A DNA stretch of 13,018 bases, from contig DHUT01000057.1 of NCBI GenBank assembly GCA_002409285.1, positions 1-13,018 on the forward strand, written 5' to 3'. The notes beneath the pieces were generated by a model. The model was not told the DNA's origin and made no database searches. It saw nothing but the letters and a program-made list of their open reading frames with translations. The translations under genes were made by a program, and so were the position numbers. Shown in pieces: positions 7,825 to 13,018 of the stretch (its first letter is position 1; each line of letters begins with the position of its first letter). Source of the stretch: Firmicutes bacterium UBA5227 (GTDB lineage Bacteria > Bacillota > Clostridia > Tissierellales > Sedimentibacteraceae).

Positions 7825-9131
7825 CAATAGTAGGCAGACCTAATGTAGGAAAATCTACGCTTTTTAACAGAATAGCAGGGAAAAGAATTTCTATAACAGA
7901 AGATACACCAGGAGTGACAAGAGATAGAATATATGCGGAATGCGAGTGGCTGGACAACTATTTTACATTGATAGATACAGGTGGTATTGAACCAAATACC
8001 ACAGATACAATATTGTCCCAAATGAAGGTGCAGGCAGAAATAGCCATAGATATGGCAGATGTAATATTATTTATGGTTGACGGAAAAGAAGGGGTCACTG
8101 CGGCAGACATGGAAGTTGCCCAACTGCTTAGAAAATCTAAAAAAGAAATTATATTGGTGGTCAATAAGATGGATAAGTTTGTTAATGACAACAATATTTT
8201 TGAATTCTATAACCTTGGAATCGGTGAACCATTAGCAATTTCGTCCTCGGAAGCCTTGGGAATAGGAGACCTTCTTGATGAAATAATTTCAAAATTTGAT
8301 GAGACCATGGATTTGGGCGATGAAGATGACAGCATTAAGATAGCGGTAATAGGAAAGCCCAATGCAGGGAAATCATCTATTATCAACAGGATAATCGGAG
8401 AGAACAGAGTTATCGTAAGTGACATTCCAGGAACAACAAGAGATGCAATAGATACAAAATTTGAAAGAAACGGACAGAAATATACCTTAATAGATACGGC
8501 CGGAATCAGAAAAAAGAGCAAAGTCAGCGAAACAGTTGAAAAATACAGTGTACTCAGAGCTTTTACCGCTGTTGAACGAGCAGACATCTGTATTTTGGTA
8601 ATTGATGCGGATAAGGGAATAACAGACCAGGATATACGAATAGCGGGATATTCCCATGATAACAACAAGGGTATGATTATCGTAATTAATAAATGGGATT
8701 TAGTTGAAAAAGACAACAATACATTTAAACAGTTTCAGGAAGATGTGAGAAAGAACTTTGCCTATGCAACATATGCCCCTATATTGACTGTATCCGCACT
8801 GACAGGGCAAAGAGTTAATAAAATATTAGACGAGGTTGATGAAATCTTTAATTACAGAAACCTCAGAGTATCAACAGGAGTTTTGAACGACATTATAACA
8901 GAGGCTGTTTTAATGAATCAGCCAAGAACCGTAAAAGGCAAAAGACTTAAAATCTATTACGGTACTCAGGTTGCCGTTAATCCTCCAAAATTTCTGATTT
9001 TTGTCAATGACTCAGGAATAGTTCACTTTTCCTATGAAAGATATCTGGAAAACAAAATACGTGAATCATTCGATTACAAGGGAACACCGATAGTCATTGA
9101 ATTCAGAAGCAAAAACGAAAAAAATTTGTAG
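7806..9131 (+). CDS. der: ribosome-assembly GTPase Der (EngA)
   Basis: An essential double-domain GTPase needed for maturation of the 50S ribosomal subunit. Two tandem GTP-binding domains are followed by a KH-like RNA-binding domain within 441 residues, the standard length. Domain 1 has the P-loop GRPNVGKS (10-17), DTPGVTRD (33-40), DTGG (57-60) and NKMD (120-123). Domain 2 has GKPNAGKS (183-190), DIPGTTRD (206-213), DTAG (230-233) and NKWD (295-298). The KH-like part occupies about 355-441 and contains NQPRTVKGKRLKIYYGTQ. A GGAGG at 7796-7800, inside the end of the preceding gene, lies 5 nt before the ATG at 7806. It is followed after 24 nt by plsY. All GTPase motifs are intact. Confidence 0.98.
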   Translation: MARPVVTIVGRPNVGKSTLFNRIAGKRISITEDTPGVTRDRIYAECEWLDNYFTLIDTGGIEPNTTDTILSQMKVQAEIAIDMADVILFMVDGKEGVTAADMEVAQLLRKSKKEIILVVNKMDKFVNDNNIFEFYNLGIGEPLAISSSEALGIGDLLDEIISKFDETMDLGDEDDSIKIAVIGKPNAGKSSIINRIIGENRVIVSDIPGTTRDAIDTKFERNGQKYTLIDTAGIRKKSKVSETVEKYSVLRAFTAVERADICILVIDADKGITDQDIRIAGYSHDNNKGMIIVINKWDLVEKDNNTFKQFQEDVRKNFAYATYAPILTVSALTGQRVNKILDEVDEIFNYRNLRVSTGVLNDIITEAVLMNQPRTVKGKRLKIYYGTQVAVNPPKFLIFVNDSGIVHFSYERYLENKIRESFDYKGTPIVIEFRSKNEKNL

Positions 9132-9155
9132 AGTCCATTTTTATCGGAGGCGAAA

Positions 9156-9737
9156 ATGAAATTTATTTTAATCGCAATCATATCTTATCTTATAGGCAAC
9201 ATATCCTTTGCCTATATTTTGGGCAAGCTGTTTGAAAAAAAAGACGTAAGAGAATACGGCAGCGGAAATGCGGGCGCAACAAATGCCCTCAGAACCTTCG
9301 GAAAGAAAATAGGAGCCATGGTCTTAGTCGGCGATGCATTAAAAGGTGTGGCAGCAGTTCTGATAGGAAGACAGTTGGGCGGTCAGGAGGGCGCATATGT
9401 GGCCGGAGCGCTGGTTATAATCGGACATAACTGGCCGGTTTTGCTGAAGTTCAGAGGAGGCAAGGGAGTAGCCACCACGATAGGCGTTATGATAATTATA
9501 AATCCATTTTTAACATCCATATGTGCTGCCCTTGGAATTATAATAATCATATTTACAAAAACCGTATCCCTTGGCTCTATAATAGGTATGGCACTGGCTC
9601 CCATATGTGCAGTTATTTTTGTAAGACCATTTGATTTACAGCTCTTCATCTTCTGCCTGTTTATAGCTGGAATGTCTATTTTCAGGCATAAATCAAATAT
9701 TAAAAGGCTTTTAGAAGGTAAAGAAAACAAATTGTAG
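9156..9737 (+). CDS. plsY: glycerol-3-phosphate acyltransferase PlsY
   Basis: An integral membrane acyltransferase that moves the acyl group from acyl-phosphate to position 1 of sn-glycerol-3-phosphate, making lysophosphatidate at the start of phospholipid synthesis. The 193 residues are highly hydrophobic with several membrane segments. The three conserved cytoplasmic motifs are visible: ISYLIGNISFAYILGKL near the N-terminus, GSGNAGATNALRTFG (about residues 36-50), and GHNWPVLLKFRGGKGVATT (about 89-107). A GGAGG at 9146-9150 serves the ATG at 9156. It lies between der and gpsA, and gpsA makes its glycerol-3-phosphate substrate; the spacing to gpsA is 9 nt. The length and motifs are normal for the family. 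Confidence 0.97.
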   Translation: MKFILIAIISYLIGNISFAYILGKLFEKKDVREYGSGNAGATNALRTFGKKIGAMVLVGDALKGVAAVLIGRQLGGQEGAYVAGALVIIGHNWPVLLKFRGGKGVATTIGVMIIINPFLTSICAALGIIIIIFTKTVSLGSIIGMALAPICAVIFVRPFDLQLFIFCLFIAGMSIFRHKSNIKRLLEGKENKL

Positions 9738-9746
9738 GAGGATGCT

Positions 9747-10754
9747 TTGAATAATTTGAAAAGAAGGATTACACTGCTTGGAGGAGGAAGCTGGGGTACG
9801 GCACTGTCCAGGCTTTTATCGGAAAACGGACATCAGGTGACGGTGTGGCTCAGGGATGAAGAACAATGCAGACTGCTAAGCACTGAAAGGGTAAATAAAA
9901 AATACCTGCCGGAGGTTAGAATTCCTGAAAACATAGTATTTACTCCAGATATAGATGAAGCAGTCAAAAATGCTGAGATTATTTTGATTGTTACACCAAC
10001 ACAGATGATAAGAGGCGTATTGAGGCAAATCAGTCCGGAATACAAGAAAGACAAAATAATTGTAAATGCTTCCAAAGGCATTGAAATAGGAACCATGTAC
10101 CTGGTTTCAGATATAGTAAAAGAGGAGACATCCAACTGCATATTTGCTGCTCTTTCGGGACCTTCCCATGCAGAGGAGGTTGGGCTTTCCTTACCTACAG
10201 CAATAACTATCGCATGCGATAACAAAGGCGTTGCGGAAGAAATACAGGACGCATTCATGTCGACATATTTCAGGGTATATACAAACGATGATGTAATCGG
10301 TGCGGAGCTTGGAGGAGCATTAAAAAATATAATTGCCCTTGGAGCGGGAATATCAGATGGAGTCGGCTATGGCGATAATGCAAAAGCAGCTCTTATGAAC
10401 AGAGGAATTGTTGAAATAGCAAGACTGGGAATTGCAATGGGAGCCGATGTACATACTTTTTACGGTCTTTCAGGCATAGGAGATTTGATTGTTACCTGCA
10501 CAAGTAAACATTCAAGAAACTGGAATGCAGGCTACCTCATTGGTCAGGGACTGTCAAAAAATGATGCTGTTAAAAAAATTGGGATGGTGGTGGAAGGAAT
10601 CCCCACCACCTATGCGGCATATGAGCTTTCAAAAAAACTAAATGTCGAAATGCCCATAACAACTGCGATGTATGATGTTCTGGAAAATAATGCAGATGTA
10701 AAAGAGACCGTCAACAAGCTGATGCTCAGAGATAAAAAAGAAGAAAAATTATAA
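9747..10754 (+). CDS. gpsA: NAD(P)H-dependent glycerol-3-phosphate dehydrogenase GpsA
   Basis: Reduces dihydroxyacetone phosphate to sn-glycerol-3-phosphate in the cytoplasm, supplying the backbone used by the adjacent PlsY. Of its 335 residues, the Rossmann nucleotide-binding motif GGGSWGTA is at 12-19. The NASKGIE segment has the conserved K110, SGPSHAEEV is at 138-146, and ALKNIIALGAG carries the catalytic lysine K193. The C-terminal helical domain includes SGIGDLIVTCTSKHSRNWNAG. Translation begins at TTG (9747). AGGAGG at 9736-9741 is 5 nt upstream, and the nearby ATG at 9742 opens only a two-codon frame. It is the last gene of the operon and is followed by a strong terminator. In several sporeformers spoIVA lies downstream of gpsA; here a collagen-like gene follows. 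Confidence 0.97.
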   Translation: MNNLKRRITLLGGGSWGTALSRLLSENGHQVTVWLRDEEQCRLLSTERVNKKYLPEVRIPENIVFTPDIDEAVKNAEIILIVTPTQMIRGVLRQISPEYKKDKIIVNASKGIEIGTMYLVSDIVKEETSNCIFAALSGPSHAEEVGLSLPTAITIACDNKGVAEEIQDAFMSTYFRVYTNDDVIGAELGGALKNIIALGAGISDGVGYGDNAKAALMNRGIVEIARLGIAMGADVHTFYGLSGIGDLIVTCTSKHSRNWNAGYLIGQGLSKNDAVKKIGMVVEGIPTTYAAYELSKKLNVEMPITTAMYDVLENNADVKETVNKLMLRDKKEEKL

Positions 10755-10767
10755 TATGGTAATAAAC

Positions 10768-10795
10768 AAAAACATACAGAATTCTGTATGTTTTT
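10768..10795. terminator. palindromic terminator after gpsA
   Basis: A perfect palindrome centred between 10781 and 10782, with the core ACATACAGAATTCTGTATGT, is flanked by A5 and T6 runs. It lies 13 nt after the gpsA stop. It folds as a roughly 12-bp stem with an AATT loop followed by U residues, and would end the DUF512-der-plsY-gpsA transcript. No gene faces it from the right. Confidence 0.88.
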
Positions 10796-10844
10796 TGTTA
10801 TTTAAAGTCAGCATATATCTGTACAATATACAATAATTATAGTA

Positions 10845-10871
10845 ACACCTTATTTATTGGGACATATATTA
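10845..10871 (+). promoter_or_regulatory. candidate sigma-K (late mother-cell) promoter
   Basis: CATATATTA at 10863-10871 fits the sigma-K -10 consensus CATAnnnTA exactly. Sixteen nucleotides upstream, AC at 10845-10846, flanked by A on both sides, fits the mACm -35 element. Transcription would start near 10878-10880, about 50 nt before the collagen-like gene, whose GGAGG lies at 10917-10921. The setting supports it: exosporium-type proteins are usually made late in the mother cell. AT-rich DNA also offers sigma-A-like -10 hexamers here, so the call stays tentative. Confidence 0.5.
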
Positions 10872-10928
10872 TAAATAGCTATTAATAGCGAAATTAAAAG
10901 GTAGTGTATTTTTATTGGAGGAAGAGTA

Positions 10929-12311
10929 ATGAGATATAAAAGTAGAAATATAGATGCAGAATTCTTTGGGCAGGATTGTAATTGTTTTGATCCTTGCGTG
11001 CGACCGCCATATGATCCATGCATGCCTGAACCATGCCCTCCATATCCGTGTCCCCCTGGTCCCGGCCCCGGCCCGGGTCCGAGTCTTATAGGTCCTACAG
11101 GGCCAACAGGACCGAGAGGCCCTCAAGGCTGCCCGGGACCGAGAGGACCTCAGGGTGTCCAAGGTCCCCAAGGACCCCAGGGCTCCCAGGGATTACAAGG
11201 CCCCCAGGGACCTCAGGGACCGCAAGGTTCCCAGGGAATAACAGGGTCAACGGGTGCAACCGGGTTGATGGGTTCCACAGGATCGCAAGGACCAACAGGT
11301 GTAGCAGGAGCAACAGGTTCCACAGGTCCTACAGGTTCCACAGGTCCTACAGGATCGCAAGGACCACAGGGAATTCAAGGCCCCATAGGTACAACAGGAC
11401 CAACCGGAGCAATGGGATCGGCAGGTTCAACGGGAGCAACAGGAGCAACGGGTACGGCAGGTTCCACGGGAGCAACAGGTCCCACAGGTTCGCAAGGTCC
11501 ACAAGGACCACAGGGAATCCAAGGACCCATAGGCCCAACAGGAGCCGCAGGAGCTGACGGAGCGATAGGTCCAGCAGGACCGACAGGAGCTGACGGAGCG
11601 ATAGGCCCAGCAGGACCGACAGGAGCTGACGGAGCAATAGGCCCAGCAGGACCGACAGGAGCTGACGGAGTGATAGGCCCAGCAGGACCGACAGGAGCTG
11701 ATGGAGCAATAGGCCCAGCAGGACCGACAGGAGCTGACGGAGTGATAGGCCCAACAGGACCGACAGGAGCTGACGGAGCAATAGGCCCAACAGGCCCAAC
11801 AGGTGCAGGTGCTATCATACCGTTTGCTTCAGGCCCGCTAACGACACTTACGACAGTTTTAGGTGGATTAGCAGGAACCCAGGCACTAATTGGATTTGGT
11901 GCTAACGATACAGCAGTAATTGTAGGCGGACTTATTAATACTACAGGATTAAACAATGTAGCATTTTCAATGCCGAGAGACGGAACAATCACTTCTGTTG
12001 CCGCATATTTCAGCGTAGGAGCCGCTTTAACATTAGTGGGAAGTGAAGTAACCATATCAGCACAGCTTTACAGCTCAACTACTCCCGATGATAACTTTGC
12101 TCCTGTTGCAGGTACAACTGTAACCCTGGCACCTTCCCTTACAGGATTAGTGTCAGTAGGAACAGATTTAAGCGGAATTATAACAGGTCTTGCTATTCCT
12201 GTTACCGCCGGAACTCGTTTAATGATGGTATTTTCTTCAGCAGTTACCGGGGGCATAGACCTGGCAACCATAATCAGTGGTTTTGCAGGCGCAGGTGTGA
12301 ATATAGAATAA
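10929..12311 (+). CDS. collagen-like exosporium-type protein with BclB-like C-terminal domain
   Basis: A 460-residue, three-part protein probably displayed on the spore surface. Residues 1-54 form a Cys/Pro-rich head with C17, C19, C23, C31, C36 and C41, then Pro-Gly dipeptides. Residues 55-291 are 79 uninterrupted Gly-X-Y triplets rich in GPT, GPQ, GST and GAT. This region should form a collagen triple helix; many Thr residues could be glycosylated, as in BclA of B. cereus-group spores. Residues from about 294 to 460 form a hydrophobic Gly/Ala/Thr/Ile-rich domain resembling the BclB C-terminal domain (TIGR03721). There is no standard signal peptide, as in mother-cell-made exosporium proteins. 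LIGPTGPTGP at 53-62 recalls the LxGPT signature of BclA leaders. GGAGG at 10917-10921 fixes the ATG. The repeat region is more GC-rich than its neighbours because of Gly, Pro and Ala codons. Its place in the spore is inferred. Confidence 0.88.
   Translation: MRYKSRNIDAEFFGQDCNCFDPCVRPPYDPCMPEPCPPYPCPPGPGPGPGPSLIGPTGPTGPRGPQGCPGPRGPQGVQGPQGPQGSQGLQGPQGPQGPQGSQGITGSTGATGLMGSTGSQGPTGVAGATGSTGPTGSTGPTGSQGPQGIQGPIGTTGPTGAMGSAGSTGATGATGTAGSTGATGPTGSQGPQGPQGIQGPIGPTGAAGADGAIGPAGPTGADGAIGPAGPTGADGAIGPAGPTGADGVIGPAGPTGADGAIGPAGPTGADGVIGPTGPTGADGAIGPTGPTGAGAIIPFASGPLTTLTTVLGGLAGTQALIGFGANDTAVIVGGLINTTGLNNVAFSMPRDGTITSVAAYFSVGAALTLVGSEVTISAQLYSSTTPDDNFAPVAGTTVTLAPSLTGLVSVGTDLSGIITGLAIPVTAGTRLMMVFSSAVTGGIDLATIISGFAGAGVNIE
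11550..11801 (+). repeat. seven tandem 36-bp repeats encoding GADGAIGPAGPT
   Basis: Seven perfectly in-frame 36-bp units code for residues 208-291, each reading GAD-G(A/V)I-GP(A/T)-GPT. Units differ from each other at only a few bases: GCG/GCA/GTG in the fifth codon, GAC/GAT once, and late changes in units 6-7. Low divergence at synonymous sites suggests recent duplication by slippage or unequal crossing-over. The unit count is a likely strain-variable character. Because the unit length is a multiple of three, other frames and the opposite strand also stay open, which creates false ORFs. Confidence 0.95.
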
Positions 12312-12353
12312 CAAAGAATGACGATTGACTAACGTAATCTTGTCTCTATGCAT

Positions 12354-12396
12354 AAAAAATAAGGTCCGGAAAATCAAAATCCGGACCTTATTTTTT
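12354..12396. terminator. strong terminator after the collagen-like gene
   Basis: A perfect 17-bp stem (12354-12370 with 12380-12396) contains the GC-rich core GGTCCGGA/TCCGGACC, a 9-nt A-rich loop and a T6 end. It starts 43 nt after the stop codon. The A-run on the left means it could also act on the opposite strand. The 42-nt stretch between stop and stem holds nothing recognisable. Confidence 0.92.
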
Positions 12397-12450
12397 ATAG
12401 TAATATTAAGAAAAAAATGGTAAAAATTTGTAAAACTTTTACTTTTTTTA

Positions 12451-12479
12451 TTGACAAACCTAAATATTAATGTTAGACT
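12451..12479 (+). promoter_or_regulatory. sigma-A promoter of the cobalamin riboswitch transcript
   Basis: A perfect -35 TTGACA (12451-12456), a 17-nt spacer and TAGACT (12474-12479), preceded by TGT as an extended -10, form a good vegetative promoter. Transcription would start near 12486, just before the riboswitch. A 13-bp inverted repeat, GTAAAACTTTTAC at 12430-12442, lies directly upstream of the -35. Confidence 0.72.
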
Positions 12480-12493
12480 TCAATTAACTAAAT

Positions 12494-12635
12494 AAGTGTT
12501 TAAATCATGGAATCAGGTGCAAATCCTGAACAATCGGGTTACTGTAATGCGGAGCGAACTCCAGTATGCCACTGTCTAATCGGGAAGGCGGAGTAAGCAA
12601 TGAAGCAAAGTCAGGATACATGTTTAAGCAGCAGG
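12494..12635 (+). promoter_or_regulatory. cobalamin (B12) riboswitch
   Basis: An RNA aptamer for adenosylcobalamin or a related cobalamin, controlling the gene downstream. Conserved elements appear in order: the CAGGTGCAAATCCTG hairpin (12514-12528), GGGTTACTGTAA (12537-12547), GCCACTG (12568-12574), CGGGAAGGCG (12581-12590), and a B12-box-like AGTCAGGATACATG (12609-12622). A possible P1 stem pairs GTTTAAA (12498-12504) with TTTAAGC (12623-12629). Boundaries are approximate. Known examples sit before cobalamin uptake or synthesis genes or B12-independent isozymes and shut them off when the vitamin is plentiful. Here an intrinsic terminator follows at 12692, implying control by premature termination. 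The regulated gene lies mostly beyond the window. Confidence 0.9.
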
Positions 12636-12691
12636 TAATTTTATTTTCCATCGAAAAATAAGTTGCAATATTAAGTGTCTAAGGGTATATT

Positions 12692-12726
12692 GCCCGCATT
12701 TTTCGTATGAGAAATGCGGGCTTTTT
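12692..12726 (+). terminator. riboswitch-controlled terminator
   Basis: GCCCGCATTT (12692-12701) pairs with AAATGCGGGC (12712-12721). The stem can extend to about 13 bp through U-G, U-A and C-G pairs, leaving a GTAT loop, and a T5 run follows at 12722-12726. It lies about 60 nt after the aptamer, where a cobalamin OFF switch would act. GGG at 12683-12685 could compete for the left arm (CCC 12693-12695), a weak antiterminator candidate. A further AT-rich hairpin, TTATTTT/AAAATAA, lies between at 12641-12661. Confidence 0.85.
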
Positions 12727-13001
12727 AGTTTACATAGGTTTTGGTGAATGTTATTCAATAATATGTGATAAAGCAGGGAAGTTATGTACGGCAGCAATGG
12801 TTATAGGACAGAATCTAATGTGTTGATTGTCAAATTATAGGTTCATTCTTAAAGCTATTATTGCTCATAAGTGGGGAGGTAAATTCGCGGATAATGAATT
12901 AATAATGATTCATATGCTAAGCGAATTTCCGTATATGTAAGAAGGGGGGGAGTTTTTTTCCTACGGTGAGAATAATTGAATAAATTATAGGAGGAAAAAG
13001 T
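12727..13001 (+). other. gene-poor leader between riboswitch terminator and next gene
   Basis: About 275 nt without a recognisable gene on either strand. It holds an 18-codon frame starting at ATG 12784 and ending at TAG 12838-12840, with only a weak AGGGA site. It also holds a ribosome-binding-like GGGGAGGT at 12873-12880 without a suitably spaced start, the long hairpin at 12881-12928, and a G7 run (12944-12950) followed closely by a T7 run (12953-12959). No known riboswitch or T-box consensus was seen. I cannot say whether it is an unusually long leader, a decayed gene or a second regulatory RNA. Confidence 0.5.
12881..12928 (+). other. long interrupted hairpin in the leader
   Basis: AAATTCGC (12881-12888) is the exact reverse complement of GCGAATTT (12921-12928). 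Nested inside, ATGAAT (12894-12899) pairs with ATTCAT (12908-12913) around an 8-nt loop. The result is a two-part stem with an asymmetric internal loop, directly after the GGGGAGGT. No T-run follows, so it is not a standard terminator. It could be a protein or RNA control site. Confidence 0.55.
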
Positions 13002-13018
13002 TTGAAACAAATATGTAG
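13002..13018 (+). CDS. 5' end of a probable cobalamin-regulated gene (partial)
   Basis: AGGAGG at 12989-12994 is followed 7 nt later by TTG (13002-13004), opening a frame that reads M-K-Q-I-C before the window ends. The ideal spacing and the AAA second codon resemble the TTG start used by gpsA. Being downstream of a cobalamin riboswitch, it probably belongs to cobalamin transport, synthesis or a B12-related pathway, but five codons cannot identify it. A different start beyond the window remains possible. Confidence 0.5.

Noticed and set aside
8207..8719. A 170-codon minus-strand frame inside der.
   Set aside because: Der is intact and highly conserved here; the antisense frame is a by-product of its codon use and has no recognisable domain or start signal.
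11020..11810. GC-rich repeats in an AT-rich chromosome, considered as a CRISPR array or horizontally acquired island.
   Set aside because: The 36-bp units are contiguous with no spacers and are in-frame Gly-X-Y codons. The raised GC is explained by Gly, Pro and Ala codons.
11375..12055. A 226-codon minus-strand open frame with a Gly-Pro-Val-rich repeat, plus other long open frames across the collagen region on both strands (11033-11557 plus, 11347-11799 minus).
   Set aside because: The 36-bp repeat and the Gly-X-Y codons avoid stop codons in all frames, so open frames arise automatically. They lack good ribosome binding sites, and the plus-strand frame at 10929 has clear domain logic, a ribosome binding site and flanking signals.
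12784..12840. An 18-codon frame with ATG in the leader, as a leader peptide gene.
   Set aside because: The ribosome binding site is weak and there is no regulatory codon run or recognisable sequence, so it is mentioned only as a possibility within the leader.
12905..12940. An 11-codon frame overlapping the leader hairpin.
   Set aside because: The nearby GGGGAGGT is about 25 nt from its ATG, too far to serve it, and such a short frame is expected by chance.

Overview
The window looks like chromosomal DNA from a low-GC, spore-forming, anaerobic member of the Firmicutes, most likely class Clostridia. The grounds are AT-rich coding sequence with strong AGGAGG-type ribosome binding sites, two TTG starts, a 2[4Fe-4S] ferredoxin, the Firmicutes tmk-darA-holB-ricT cluster, the der-plsY-gpsA cluster, and a collagen-like exosporium-type protein. 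The sequence alone does not fix the genus.

Layout. (1) 25-4317, plus strand: a tightly packed run of an Orn/Lys/Arg-type decarboxylase, thymidylate kinase (tmk), the PII-like cyclic-di-AMP receptor (darA), DNA polymerase III delta' (holB) and the RNase Y-complex protein RicT, with 4-nt overlaps at two junctions. It matches the B. subtilis yaaO-tmk-yaaQ-yaaR-holB-yaaT order, except that yaaR is absent. (2) 4372-4630: a single-gene ferredoxin unit with its own promoter and a terminator that can work in both directions. (3) 4642-6336, minus strand: an M3-family zinc oligoendopeptidase that converges on that terminator. (4) 6337-6495: a divergent promoter region. (5) 6496-10754, plus strand: a PDZ/radical-SAM/DUF512 protein, the ribosome-assembly GTPase Der, acyltransferase PlsY and glycerol-3-phosphate dehydrogenase GpsA, closed by a palindromic terminator. 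The last two supply and acylate sn-glycerol-3-phosphate for phospholipid synthesis. (6) 10845-12396: a collagen-like protein with 79 uninterrupted Gly-X-Y triplets and a BclB-like C-terminal domain, preceded by a candidate sigma-K promoter and followed by a strong terminator. (7) 12430-13018: a promoter, a cobalamin riboswitch, an intrinsic terminator, a gene-poor leader of about 275 nt with a long hairpin and G7/T7 tracts, and the first five codons of a gene starting with TTG at the window edge.

Most of the window is conserved housekeeping sequence. The parts most worth a second look are the collagen-like locus (late-sporulation promoter, recent 36-bp repeat expansion, cysteine-rich head) and the unexplained leader between the cobalamin riboswitch terminator and the gene at the right edge. 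I found no CRISPR array, insertion sequence, tRNA or rRNA, and no clear sign of a wholly new multi-gene system.
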